From Hyphomonas sp. (lineage in GTDB: Bacteria; Pseudomonadota; Alphaproteobacteria; Caulobacterales; Hyphomonadaceae), in assembly GCA_013791775.1 (NCBI GenBank), contig VMTE01000044.1:186001-250000 (forward strand): DNA of 64,000 nt. Reading direction: 5' to 3'. Under the pieces are notes generated by a model that saw only the letters and a list, made by a program, of their open reading frames with translations, was not told the origin of the DNA and did not search any database. Below, piece by piece: positions 7,605-18,619 of this stretch. The position numbers were made by a program, and so were the translations under genes. Within the stretch, counting starts at the first letter, position 1; each line of letters opens with the position of its first letter.

Positions 7605-8678
7605 ATGCGTCCCTCAGCCCGTCAGACGGCAAGCATTGTGCCCGGCATTGCTTCGCAGCGCACTTTCCGCGAAGTCTGTCAGGCCGCAATCCGCGTGTTC
7701 AACCTGATGGGTAAGCATCAAACCGCGCCGTATCCGAACGCCTATGCCGTGCTGTTTGCCTATACGACGGGTTCCAACGAAACCCTGATCGCAGAAGTGA
7801 ACGATCTCCTTCAATTGAAGGATCAGCTGAGCCCCTACGATATTGAAACCCTGTACCATGATCACCTCGTCGATGAGACTGAGAGCTATGTCACACAGGG
7901 GATTGGCCAGGCGATCGGAAACGAGATTGGCGCGGTGCTCGAGATCATCGAGAAGAGCCTGAAGGAGACGGACGAATTTTCCAGCACGCTCGATACATTC
8001 GCCGAGACGGCGCCCCAGGCCGGATCGGGCGAGGGACTCGCGAAAGTCGTGGCGCAGCTGCTTGATGAGAACCGCCGGATGGTGGCCGTGACGCGCGAAC
8101 TCAATCAAGGCCTTGCCAAGTCGCAGGACCTTATCAACGTCCTCAATCATCAACTCGAGGAAGTCCAGGCGCAGAGCCTGCGCGATCCGGTCACGTTCAT
8201 CCCGAACCGGCGCGCCTTCGACAAGCGGATTGGCGAGGCGGTCAGCCGCGCCGAGAAGATCAATGAAGGCTTCTGCGTGGTGCTGGCCGACATCGACAAC
8301 TTCAAGGCGCTGAACGATTCCTACGGGCACCCGGCCGGCGACACGGTCCTTGCCGGATTTGCAGCCCTCGTGTCCGCCAGTCTGGCCGAAGGCGACATGG
8401 TCGGCCGGTATGGCGGCGACGAATTTGCAATGGTGCTGACGGGACGCAACCTGATGTCAACCTACAATCTTCTGGTAAAGTTCAAGCACGACTTCCGCAA
8501 TTCGCAGTACGCCGGCGCCGACGACGATACCGTCATCACCGGCATCACGGCCTCATTCGGCTTGGCATGGTGCGAACCGGGCATGTCGGTCCGCGACGTC
8601 ATCGAGCGGGCTGACGCGTGCCTTCGGGATGCAAAGAACTCGGGCCGCAATCTTGTGAAAGCGCCCGGAATCGCCTGA
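7605..8678 (+). CDS. GGDEF-domain diguanylate cyclase
   Basis: The protein is predicted to make cyclic di-GMP from two GTP. It is 357 aa long. An N-terminal helical region of about 180 residues has no recognised sensor domain and ends in a likely coiled coil. A C-terminal GGDEF domain (about 190-350) has an intact active-site GGDEF at residues 270-274 and the upstream DIDNFKALND segment. The inhibitory I-site RxxD nine residues before GGDEF is changed to AEGD (261-264), so product feedback inhibition is probably lost. No transmembrane segment is evident, so it should be cytoplasmic. It is monocistronic. Confidence 0.9.
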   Translation: MRPSARQTASIVPGIASQRTFREVCQAAIRVFNLMGKHQTAPYPNAYAVLFAYTTGSNETLIAEVNDLLQLKDQLSPYDIETLYHDHLVDETESYVTQGIGQAIGNEIGAVLEIIEKSLKETDEFSSTLDTFAETAPQAGSGEGLAKVVAQLLDENRRMVAVTRELNQGLAKSQDLINVLNHQLEEVQAQSLRDPVTFIPNRRAFDKRIGEAVSRAEKINEGFCVVLADIDNFKALNDSYGHPAGDTVLAGFAALVSASLAEGDMVGRYGGDEFAMVLTGRNLMSTYNLLVKFKHDFRNSQYAGADDDTVITGITASFGLAWCEPGMSVRDVIERADACLRDAKNSGRNLVKAPGIA

Positions 8679-8701
8679 GCGGCTGGCGGCGCAGGTCTGC
8701 G

Positions 8702-9982
8702 TCAGGCTGAGGCTTCGAACACCGGCCAACGCTGCGTGATCTGACCATCTTCAAACACGGCGATATCCCCGAACTGAAGGAACACCGCTTCGCTCTGATG
8801 CGGTCTGAAGAACACAAACTCGTCTGGCTTGATCCCGAGGTTGTGTCCGCCGGTCAGCATTTCCTGGTTGGACGAGCGCCCGAACGTCTTGTTGTAGGAA
8901 AGGCCCGGCGGATCGACCGGATCAGCCAGCCAGTTGCCGCCATAGATGAACACGGTGCGCGAGACATTCGGATCCCAGGCGCGCTGGCCCTCTGCGGCAA
9001 ACTCAAGGCCGGGCAAGCGCGTCCTGTCGATCGCCTTGATGACCGGCGTGGCGATAAAGCTCGCCGGCTGGTGCGGCTCCAGCAACGGCGTGTCGAAGTG
9101 AGTGGGTTTGACGAGGCAGGATCCGGCCGAAATCTCGTTGGCGATTTCCGTGGACTGATAATATCTGTATGTCGGACTACCGGCGGCATTGCGAACCAGC
9201 CCGGCAATCGCCTCTGCGCCGAAGACCTCCGCCGCCTGCGCCAAGGCTTCGCCGTAGCGCCGCCAGGCGCCGGCCTTGGCGCGCTCGCGCCATCCCAGCG
9301 CCTCCGGCAAGGCCGCCAGATGCGGCTCATATCCCATGAACCCGGCGAATTGCAGCTCCTCGGCCTCCCGCAGCGTCCCGAGCATGGCCTTCAGCGTTTC
9401 GCCCGCCTCCAGACCGCCGCGGTGCAGTCCGACATCCAGTTCAAGGTTGATGCGAAGGGTTTGCCCCGTTGCCCTTGCAAGCTCCTGATACTGACGAAGC
9501 CGCTCCGGCGTATCGATCAACCATTGAATCTTGCTCGCGGCTGCCGACTCCTCAGGCGTCAGCCCGCCAAAATAGTTTCGCGCCGCCGCCACCGGCAGGG
9601 GCTTTCCGACCAGCTGGTCCGCCTCCGGCATGGCGCGCGTGAGAGCGCTCAGCATGGGCTGGTTGAATGTCATCAACCGGTCCGACCCGGACCGTTTCCG
9701 GATATGGGCGATCAGGTCCAGCGAAGGCAGGGATTTCGCGACAATCCGGTACGCCATCCCGGCGGGCAGGTGGCTGACCAGCGTGTCGATGTTCGCATTC
9801 AGCCGCGCCTTGTCGATCACCAAGGTCGGCGAGGCGATCCCGGCAGCGGTCAGCGCCGCCTGCAGCGTCTCGAAATATGGGTCGCGCGGACCGCTTTCGT
9901 CACCCGGTTTGCTCATCAGAATTGCCGCTCCCGCAAGGCCTGCGCCGCCGATCATCAGATGCCGGCGTGACAACTTAAACAT
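8702..9982 (-). CDS. Tat-exported PLP-dependent fold-III enzyme (alanine racemase/D-threonine aldolase family)
   Basis: The 426-aa protein starts with a twin-arginine signal (Arg6-Arg7, SRRHLMIGGAG). It then has the N-terminal barrel of the alanine racemase/D-threonine aldolase (DSD1) family, with the probable PLP-binding Lys83 in RIVAKSLPS, and the C-terminal beta domain of D-serine dehydratase-like proteins. Where family members usually carry a His-x-Cys metal dyad this protein reads PHQSEAV, so the Cys ligand seems missing. The substrate is unknown: D-amino acids or beta-hydroxy amino acids are the family precedent. The ATG at 9982 lies inside the end of the upstream FAD oxidase gene (8-bp overlap), so the two are translated together. 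Confidence 0.82.
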   Translation of the reverse strand: MFKLSRRHLMIGGAGLAGAAILMSKPGDESGPRDPYFETLQAALTAAGIASPTLVIDKARLNANIDTLVSHLPAGMAYRIVAKSLPSLDLIAHIRKRSGSDRLMTFNQPMLSALTRAMPEADQLVGKPLPVAAARNYFGGLTPEESAAASKIQWLIDTPERLRQYQELARATGQTLRINLELDVGLHRGGLEAGETLKAMLGTLREAEELQFAGFMGYEPHLAALPEALGWRERAKAGAWRRYGEALAQAAEVFGAEAIAGLVRNAAGSPTYRYYQSTEIANEISAGSCLVKPTHFDTPLLEPHQPASFIATPVIKAIDRTRLPGLEFAAEGQRAWDPNVSRTVFIYGGNWLADPVDPPGLSYNKTFGRSSNQEMLTGGHNLGIKPDEFVFFRPHQSEAVFLQFGDIAVFEDGQITQRWPVFEASA

Positions 9983-11402
9983 CAAAGTCCACTCCGAACA
10001 GCTTCGCCAGGTGCGCATTCAGAAACCGGCCTTCGGGATCGAGTTCGGCGCGCAGGGACAGGAAGCGTTCGAACTCGGGATAGAGCGCCGTCAGCTCGGC
10101 ATGGCCCAGCGAATGCAGCTTGCCCCAGTGCGGACGCCCGCCCGCTTCCCGGTACATCGGCTCGAAGTCGGTGAAGAAGTAATCGTAGCGCTCGCTCGCC
10201 AGGGCGTGGATCGCGATCGACGTGCGCGGCCCCGCATTAAACGGGCTGAGCCAGGCCGTATCCGGGGCAATGTGGCGATACTCCATCGGAAAGAATATCT
10301 CGGCGCGCTGATCCAGCTTGCGCATCACACGTTCGACCATTTCCGCGCCTCGTTCGCGCGGTAGATGGTATTCCATCTCGATGAACCGCGTCGGGCGCGT
10401 GGTGGACAGGAGGACGCGCGACTCGTTCACGCGGTCTTCCACCACGCCGCGCGGAAATTCGGACCGCGCAATCGACCGGCGCAGCCAGGGCGCCCAGCCG
10501 AGCTGGTCGCGCAGCGCCATCAGGCCTTGCAGGAAATCGTCGTCATCCGTTCCGTCGTCTTCGGTCGCCGGCTCGTCGGTCAGATCGTGGACAATGCTCG
10601 CCACCAGTCCGGTGTGCGGGAAATAATAGAACTCGAAATTCCGGTGCGCCTCTGCGGTCTCTTCCAGCCGGCTCAGGAAGGCCTTGGAATCTTCGACCGT
10701 CACGACGCGCTTCAGCCGGTAGGCGGGCACCGTCCGGATCGTGTAGGCGCTGAACACGCCGAGCGCGCCGAGAGACACCTTTCCCGCTTCGAACAAGTCG
10801 GGATCCGAAGCGGCGGTCACCTCCCGGATGCGCCCGTCCGCCGTGACCAGTTCGAACGCGGTGATGTTGTTGTGCAGGGCAGTGAGGTTGTTGCCCGTAC
10901 CATGCGTCGCGGTGGCAAACGCGCCGGCCAGCGTCTGCGAGTCAATGTCGGGCTGGTTGTCGAGGGCGCGTCCGTGCCGGGCCAGAATCTCGCTGACGTC
11001 GAATAAAGGCGTACCGGCGCCAAAGCGCGCCTCGCCGGTTGCAGCGTCATAGCTGATGAGGCCCGACAGACCATTCAGCATCAGCAATGTGTCTTCTGTT
11101 GTGGCTAGACCGGTGAAGGAATGCCCGCTGCCCACCGGCCGGATCCGCCCCTTGGCGCCCGTGATCGTCTCGGCCAGTGCCTGGACCGAGCCGGGAAACG
11201 CAATCTGCCGGGGCGTGGCGCGTTCGATGCCGGACCAGTTCATCCAGCTCGCTTCGCCCGGCGGCGCTTGCGGGGCGGTTTCGACATAGCCCGCCCGCGT
11301 GAAGTTCCTCCGGTTCCAGCCGATCTTCTGCGCCGCGACTGCGCCAGCGGCCAATCCCGCTCCGGCTGCGCCGATCAGCAAGTGACGCCGTGTTATCTTC
11401 AT
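9975..11402 (-). CDS. Tat-exported FAD-linked sugar-lactone oxidase (ALO/gulonolactone oxidase family)
   Basis: The 475-aa protein has a Tat signal at its start (ITRRHLLIGAAGAGLAAG, Arg5-Arg6), a PCMH-type FAD-binding domain with SGHSFTGLA and ATHGTGNNLTALHN, and a C-terminal D-arabinono-1,4-lactone oxidase domain ending with the typical PHWGKLHSL. Relatives oxidise aldonolactones or alditols with oxygen or another acceptor. The ATG at 11402 follows CGGGAGAA; this start places the Tat motif at the N-terminus. It is the first gene of a two-gene operon with the PLP enzyme and is divergent from a TetR regulator, its likely controller. The actual substrate cannot be read from the sequence. Confidence 0.87.
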   Translation of the reverse strand: MKITRRHLLIGAAGAGLAAGAVAAQKIGWNRRNFTRAGYVETAPQAPPGEASWMNWSGIERATPRQIAFPGSVQALAETITGAKGRIRPVGSGHSFTGLATTEDTLLMLNGLSGLISYDAATGEARFGAGTPLFDVSEILARHGRALDNQPDIDSQTLAGAFATATHGTGNNLTALHNNITAFELVTADGRIREVTAASDPDLFEAGKVSLGALGVFSAYTIRTVPAYRLKRVVTVEDSKAFLSRLEETAEAHRNFEFYYFPHTGLVASIVHDLTDEPATEDDGTDDDDFLQGLMALRDQLGWAPWLRRSIARSEFPRGVVEDRVNESRVLLSTTRPTRFIEMEYHLPRERGAEMVERVMRKLDQRAEIFFPMEYRHIAPDTAWLSPFNAGPRTSIAIHALASERYDYFFTDFEPMYREAGGRPHWGKLHSLGHAELTALYPEFERFLSLRAELDPEGRFLNAHLAKLFGVDFDV

Positions 11403-11495
11403 TTGGACGTTCTCCCGAAGCCTAGCATTTACTATTTTATTCATCTGGTCAATGATGCCAGGAACAGATTTGCAATTGCAGGACGGGAGAGGAAT

Positions 11496-12116
11496 GTGCC
11501 AGTCACGGTTTCAACACAGCCCAGACAGGCGCGCGCTCAGGAAACGTACGAGCGCCTTCTGACGGCCGGGCAGGTGGTGCTTGAGCGGGGCGGACTTGAA
11601 GCGTTCAATTCGAACGCAGTTGCGGCCGCGGCCGGCGCAACGCCGCCCTCCTTCTACCGCTATTTCCGAAACAAGCATGAGCTGCTCGCCGAACTCGGCC
11701 GCAGGCTGATGAATGTGCAGAATGCCGTCATCGAACAGCGATCCGTACCCGGAGCCATTGCCGCGCCGTTTGCCGATGACGAGCTGGAACGGGTCCTGTC
11801 CGAGACCCTCGCCGTCACCCGCAAGTTCCGCGGCGGTCGGGCGATCATATCGTCCCTGCGCGCGGTTCCCGAGCTGGCACCGATCCGCCTTGAGTCCCAC
11901 GCCCATGTCGCCGGCCTGATTGCCCTGCAGCTGGAGGGCACAGGTCTGACGAAGCCGGAAGCGTACGAACGCGCCCGCCTTGCCGTGGAACTGGGTTATG
12001 CCGCGATCGAAATGCTGCTTGAGGTCAAGCGGTTGAACGCCGCCCGCACTCTGCGTGCCACCGCACGCGCCGTGGCCGCCTGCCTCGCGCCGGACAGACC
12101 GGGCGCCGCAAATTAG
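11496..12116 (+). CDS. TetR/AcrR-family transcriptional regulator
   Basis: The 206-aa protein has an N-terminal TetR helix-turn-helix at about residues 15-60 (ETYERLLTAGQVVLERGG, then TPPSFYRYFRNKHELLAELG) and a helical ligand-binding C-terminal domain. The GTG at 11496 is chosen: GGGAGAGGA lies just upstream and it puts the DNA-binding domain at the normal distance from the start. It is divergent from the FAD oxidase/PLP enzyme operon with 93 bp between them, the usual setting for a local repressor. The end overlaps the stop of the convergent ABC permease gene by 4 bp. Confidence 0.88.
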   Translation: MPVTVSTQPRQARAQETYERLLTAGQVVLERGGLEAFNSNAVAAAAGATPPSFYRYFRNKHELLAELGRRLMNVQNAVIEQRSVPGAIAAPFADDELERVLSETLAVTRKFRGGRAIISSLRAVPELAPIRLESHAHVAGLIALQLEGTGLTKPEAYERARLAVELGYAAIEMLLEVKRLNAARTLRATARAVAACLAPDRPGAAN

Positions 12117-14644
12117 GGCGTTCGCAGCACATCAGCGGGTGTTCTGGCAAGCGTCGCAATGCCCACCAGTGTTCCGCCTACGGCCGATACGAACACAGCG
12201 GATCCGATGACCAGCAGCGCCGGCTGCCAGGGAAGTGTCCACGTCGCCTCGAACACCAGGGCGACAATCGGATACGCCGCGACGAGCCCGATCAGCGTTC
12301 CGATGGCGGCAGCAACACCGGCCGCGAGCGCGAACTCGCCGGCATAAAGCAGCAGGATCTCGCCGCGTGAGGCGCCGAAGACCTTCAGCAGCGCCGCCTC
12401 GCTCCGCCGCTTGCGGGCAAGCGACGCAAACGTGCCGAGCAGGACGAGCAGGCCGGCCAGCGTCACGATCCCCGCGGCGGCATTCACGGCGACCGCGATC
12501 TGTCCGAACACGCGCGCAGCCGTCTGCAGCGCCGCGCGTGTCTGGAACACGACGACTTCCTGCAAGTCCTTTCCGAGCGCCAACAGGATCGCGTTCTCCT
12601 TCTCCGGCGCAACCCTGGCAATGGCGACGAAAGCCGGGTTCGCGGCTTCCAGCGTGCCGGGCGAGAGGATGAAAGCGGTGTTCGAGCCGATCCCGAATGT
12701 TCCCCAGTCAACCTTGCGCAAGGACGCGACACGCGCCGTCACGTCGCGCCCGAAGATGCGGAATCCGATCGTGTCGCCGACACCCACGCCCAGCCCTTTG
12801 GCTGCGTCCACTTCGACGGACACGAGCAGGGCCCCGGCATAGTCGGCAGGCCACCAGTCACCCGCGACGAGCACGGTTTCCGGCGGCTTCCCGGCAAGAT
12901 AGGTCAGGCTTGTTTCGCCGCGAACCACCCAGCGCTCCGCTTCCGCAACGTCCTCTTCCACCAGAGGCTTGCCCTTCAGCTCGGTCACGCGGGCGAGCAC
13001 GAACGGGGCCTGCCGGAAGGCGTCGGGATCATCGGTTTTGACGCCGTTCGCCTGCATCACCGCGTCAAACGCCGCGACCTTGTCGAACGGGATTTGCGAG
13101 AACACCATGGACGGCGCATTGGCGGGCGCCGTCGAGGTGATCTGCCGGATCAGGTTCGTCTGTACCGAGACGACCAGAACCAGGAGAGCCAGGCCGAGGC
13201 CGAGCGCCGGGACAATTGTGGGCGCCAGTGATCCGGGTCCGCCGAGGTTCGCCAGCGACAATCGCCAGAACCCGCGCGCACGGCCCGCTGACAGCTTTGC
13301 CAGATGTTTCACCGCCGCGGCGGCCAGCATGAAAACTCCGCCGGCTACCACCGCGCCTATGAGGATCATCGCCGTCAGGGACGGGCGATAGCTGCTCGCC
13401 ACCGCAACGCCCGCAAGGCTGAGGGCGGCCGCGAGCGCCCAGAACCGTTCCAGCCAGGCTGGCCGGTTCGGCCCGGCCTCGCCGATCCGGCGGAACAGGG
13501 CGGAGGGCCGCGTCGCCCGGGCCTGCCCGATGGCCGGCAGGGCAAACACCGCTGCGGTCAGCAGGCCGAGCACCAGTGCCCTGGCGAGTGCAACCGGATA
13601 AAGCCCTAGCGCCTGCGGCAACGGAATCGAGCCGCCCGCAAAGAAGGACAGCATGTACGGCGCCGCCGCGCCAAGCGCCGTGCCGGCCAGCGTACCCGCC
13701 AGCGCCAACGCGCCGAGTTGCAGCAAGTAAGCCGCCCGGATGGTCGCCGCATCCGCGCCGAACACTTTCAGTACAGCGATGGATTGGGTCCGCGCTTCAA
13801 GGAAAGACGATGTCGCCTGCGCCACGCCCACCCCGCCCGCCACCAGCGCCGCAATGCCGATCACGGCGAGAAAGCTGTTCAGTGTATTGAGCAGGTTCTG
13901 AAGGCCATCGATGGCGTCTTCCGGCCCGCGCAGCCGCGCGCCGTCGTCCGGAAAGTCCGTACGGAAACGTTTCTCGGCGTCATCGAAGGTTTGTCCCGGC
14001 TTGAACAGCACCCTGACACTGGCGCGGAACAATTGCCCGGTCGTCAGCCGCCCGGCTTCCTCCATCGCTTCGAGGGAGACCATGGCTTCCGGCCCGAACC
14101 CGCCCGGTGTCCCGATCCGGTCCGGCACCTGGTCCAGCCGCGCCGTGATCACGGCATCGACCGGACCCAGCGCCACCTCATCGCCGACCGAAACACCGAA
14201 ACGGTCGAGAAAGGATTGGCTCACCACAGCGCCCCAGCGCTCGCCTTGCCGGGCAAGTGCCGGCTGGAGACCGGGCTCGCCGCCAGTCAGGGTGACCGCG
14301 TCGAGCAGCGGATAGCTTGCATCCACGGCCCGGATATCAACCTGTGCCCGGGCGTCGCGGGCCGAGCCCATCGCGTCGAGCGACACGGTTTCCGAGATGC
14401 TGCCGAGGCTCTCGGCAAAGGCGCGCTCTTCGCCGGTCGGACGGCGCTGCGCCGTGCTGAACTGCGCGTCGGCGCCGAGCAGATTGCGCGCTTCGCCGGC
14501 AATGCCCCGCGAGAAGGTTTCGGTCACCGATCCTGCCGCGGCAATCGCGGCGGTGCCCAGGGCCAGGCAGGCGAGATAAATCCAGAACCCCCGGATACCG
14601 CCTGACAGCTCGCTCCAAGCCAGCTTCAACGAAACGCTGTTCAT
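12113..14644 (-). CDS. ABC transporter permease, FtsX-like (YbbP type)
   Basis: The 843-aa inner-membrane permease has the double FtsX layout: a membrane segment near residue 20, a large periplasmic domain, three helices around residues 255-400 (EARTQSIAVLKVFGA region), a second membrane pair and periplasmic domain, and a final three-helix FtsX unit (RRSEAALLKVFGASRGEIL). The partner ATPase overlaps it by 4 bp (ATGA). With a divergent tesA-like gene this repeats the E. coli tesA-ybbA-ybbP arrangement. Relatives of the MacB/LolCDE superfamily move lipids, lipoproteins or toxins outwards; the substrate of YbbAP is not settled. Confidence 0.92.
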   Translation of the reverse strand: MNSVSLKLAWSELSGGIRGFWIYLACLALGTAAIAAAGSVTETFSRGIAGEARNLLGADAQFSTAQRRPTGEERAFAESLGSISETVSLDAMGSARDARAQVDIRAVDASYPLLDAVTLTGGEPGLQPALARQGERWGAVVSQSFLDRFGVSVGDEVALGPVDAVITARLDQVPDRIGTPGGFGPEAMVSLEAMEEAGRLTTGQLFRASVRVLFKPGQTFDDAEKRFRTDFPDDGARLRGPEDAIDGLQNLLNTLNSFLAVIGIAALVAGGVGVAQATSSFLEARTQSIAVLKVFGADAATIRAAYLLQLGALALAGTLAGTALGAAAPYMLSFFAGGSIPLPQALGLYPVALARALVLGLLTAAVFALPAIGQARATRPSALFRRIGEAGPNRPAWLERFWALAAALSLAGVAVASSYRPSLTAMILIGAVVAGGVFMLAAAAVKHLAKLSAGRARGFWRLSLANLGGPGSLAPTIVPALGLGLALLVLVVSVQTNLIRQITSTAPANAPSMVFSQIPFDKVAAFDAVMQANGVKTDDPDAFRQAPFVLARVTELKGKPLVEEDVAEAERWVVRGETSLTYLAGKPPETVLVAGDWWPADYAGALLVSVEVDAAKGLGVGVGDTIGFRIFGRDVTARVASLRKVDWGTFGIGSNTAFILSPGTLEAANPAFVAIARVAPEKENAILLALGKDLQEVVVFQTRAALQTAARVFGQIAVAVNAAAGIVTLAGLLVLLGTFASLARKRRSEAALLKVFGASRGEILLLYAGEFALAAGVAAAIGTLIGLVAAYPIVALVFEATWTLPWQPALLVIGSAVFVSAVGGTLVGIATLARTPADVLRTP

Positions 14645-15306
14645 ACGATGTGCCCGTCGCGCATGTGCACGATCCGGTCAGCGCGCGCCGCCAGGTCGGC
14701 GTCATGCGTCACGACCACCAGTGTCGAGCCGCGGTCCTTTGCGATGGAGAACAGAAGGTCAGCCACCACGAGGCCACTTTCCGTATCGAGGTTTCCGGTG
14801 GGCTCATCGGCGAACACGAGCGCCGGATCAGAGGCCAGCGCCCGCGCCACGGCCACCCGCTGGCGCTCACCGCCCGAGAGTTGTCCCGGATAGTGCAGCC
14901 GCCTCGGCGTCAGCCCGACCGCCTCCAGCGCATCATTGGCCCGGGCGTCTACTCGGTCCAGCCGCGCAATTTCGAGCGGTGCGCGCACATTGTCGAACGC
15001 CGTCATGGTTTCGAGCAAATGGAACGACTGGAATACCATGCTGACCCGGCCCCGCCGCAGTTTTGCCAGCTGGTCTTCGCCATACGACGCGATCCGCTCG
15101 CCAAGCAGCGTCACCTCGCCCCGGCTCGCCCGCTCCAGACCGGCGGCGACGGCAATCAGCGACGACTTGCCGGAACCGGACGGCCCGACAATCGCCACGC
15201 TTTCGCCTGTTGCTGCCGAGAAATCGAGCCCCTTCAGGATATCCAGATGTCCATCCGCCGCCGGGAAGGTCAGCCAGACACCGGATAGTCGAAGTGCTTC
15301 GGTCAT
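14641..15306 (-). CDS. ABC transporter ATP-binding protein (YbbA/LolD type)
   Basis: The 221-aa ATPase powers the adjacent FtsX-like permease. Walker A is GPSGSGKSSL, the signature is LSGGERQRVAVARAL, Walker B is ALVFADEPTGNLD with the MacB/LolD-type TGNLD, and the switch is VVVTHD. The ATG at 15306 (MTEALRLSG) follows AAGAGAAAG; the open frame continues 25 codons upstream without homology. The stop overlaps the permease start by 4 bp. The gene is divergent from the tesA-like esterase with 65 bp between them, a conserved neighbourhood. Confidence 0.94.
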   Translation of the reverse strand: MTEALRLSGVWLTFPAADGHLDILKGLDFSAATGESVAIVGPSGSGKSSLIAVAAGLERASRGEVTLLGERIASYGEDQLAKLRRGRVSMVFQSFHLLETMTAFDNVRAPLEIARLDRVDARANDALEAVGLTPRRLHYPGQLSGGERQRVAVARALASDPALVFADEPTGNLDTESGLVVADLLFSIAKDRGSTLVVVTHDADLAARADRIVHMRDGHIV

Positions 15307-15371
15307 GCAGTGCGCTTTCTCTTGATACCCGGGCACATTGTCAGTCCCGGCCCTGCTGTCTATCGTTAAGT

Positions 15372-16109
15372 ATGATTGCATTCACATCACAAAACCCCCC
15401 GAGACGTTTGCCGAGCCTTTCGGCTCTGGCCGGTTGTTTCGTGCTGCTGCTTGCCGCTTGCGGAAGCCCAGCCGCTCAGCCGCCTTCGGGCGCGCCGTTT
15501 CCGGCCTCGGAAGTTGCGCCTCCGGCCGAGTCTGAGGCGGCGCGCGCCGAAACCGTCGTGGTGTTTCTGGGCGACAGTCTGACCGCCGGATACGGTCTCG
15601 ATGCCGGCGACGCACTTCCCGCGCAGATCGAAGCGATCTGGAAGGCGCAGGGCCTTGATGTCGGCGTGGTCAATGCCGGGGTGTCGGGCGATACGACGGC
15701 CAACGGTCTCGCCCGGTTTGACTGGAGCGTCACGGCGGCCGAACCGGACCTCGTCGTGATCGCGCTCGGAGCCAACGATTTCCTGATGGGCGTTCCGGCG
15801 GATGCCGCGCGCGCCAATCTCGCCGCCATCCTGGAACGGGCCAGGGCCGCCGGCATTCCCGCCGTCCTCGTCGGCCTCGCGCCGCGCGGCGACATCCAGC
15901 CCGGCAGCCGCGAAGCGGACTATGCAGCCATCTACCCTGATCTCGCTGCGCATTACGGTGTACCCTATTATCCCTCGCTTCTCGGCGACATCGCCCTTGA
16001 TCCTTCGCTGCTCCAACCGGACGGACTTCACCCGACGAAAGAAGGCGTCGTCCGCATCGCCGAACCTCTGGCCGGATTCCTCGAACCGCTCCTCGAGACA
16101 CGAGAGTGA
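15372..16109 (+). CDS. tesA: SGNH/GDSL lysophospholipase-arylesterase, TesA-like lipoprotein
   Basis: The 245-aa protein belongs to the TesA (thioesterase I/protease I/lysophospholipase L1) family and hydrolyses esters or thioesters in the periplasm. The four SGNH blocks are visible: GDSLTAGYGL with nucleophile Ser69, the Gly block in NAGVSGDTT, GANDFL, and DGLHPT with the catalytic Asp and His. The N-terminus carries a signal with lipobox LLAAC (Cys30), so unlike soluble E. coli TesA it is probably a lipoprotein. The ATG at 15372 is chosen because it gives this signal; the open frame is longer upstream. It is divergent from the ybbA/ybbP-type transporter. Confidence 0.9.
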   Translation: MIAFTSQNPPRRLPSLSALAGCFVLLLAACGSPAAQPPSGAPFPASEVAPPAESEAARAETVVVFLGDSLTAGYGLDAGDALPAQIEAIWKAQGLDVGVVNAGVSGDTTANGLARFDWSVTAAEPDLVVIALGANDFLMGVPADAARANLAAILERARAAGIPAVLVGLAPRGDIQPGSREADYAAIYPDLAAHYGVPYYPSLLGDIALDPSLLQPDGLHPTKEGVVRIAEPLAGFLEPLLETRE

Positions 16110-16146
16110 GTCCGGACAGGTCTGGCACAAACTGCGGACCCAATGA

Positions 16147-18454
<2,308 letters not shown>

Positions 18455-18461
18455 AACGCGT

Positions 18462-18483
18462 TGCCGGACCGACAAGTCCGGCA
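18462..18483 (+). terminator. Hairpin just after katG
   Basis: Perfect 8-bp stem, TGCCGGAC at 18462-18469 and its complement at 18476-18483, with a 6-nt loop, 7 bp after the katG stop. No T run follows. It may protect the mRNA 3' end or act together with the terminator at 18513. Confidence 0.45.
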
Positions 18484-18512
18484 GCCGTGTAGAGTGGTGT
18501 AGACTTCAGGAA

Positions 18513-18538
18513 GGGCGGGCCGGTTGGCTCGCCCTTTT
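18513..18538 (+). terminator. Rho-independent terminator of katG
   Basis: GGGCGGGCC at 18513-18521 pairs with GGCTCGCCC at 18526-18534 (one mismatch, 4-nt loop) and is followed directly by TTTT at 18535-18538. This is a classical intrinsic terminator on the plus strand about 60 bp after the katG stop. Confidence 0.75.
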
Positions 18539-18619
18539 CCGTTAGCGGCAGCAACTGCGTCCGGCGCGCAGGAAATGCGGCCGGTGGAGAGGGCTGAGTT
18601 TTCGGAATTCTGTCGGTGG

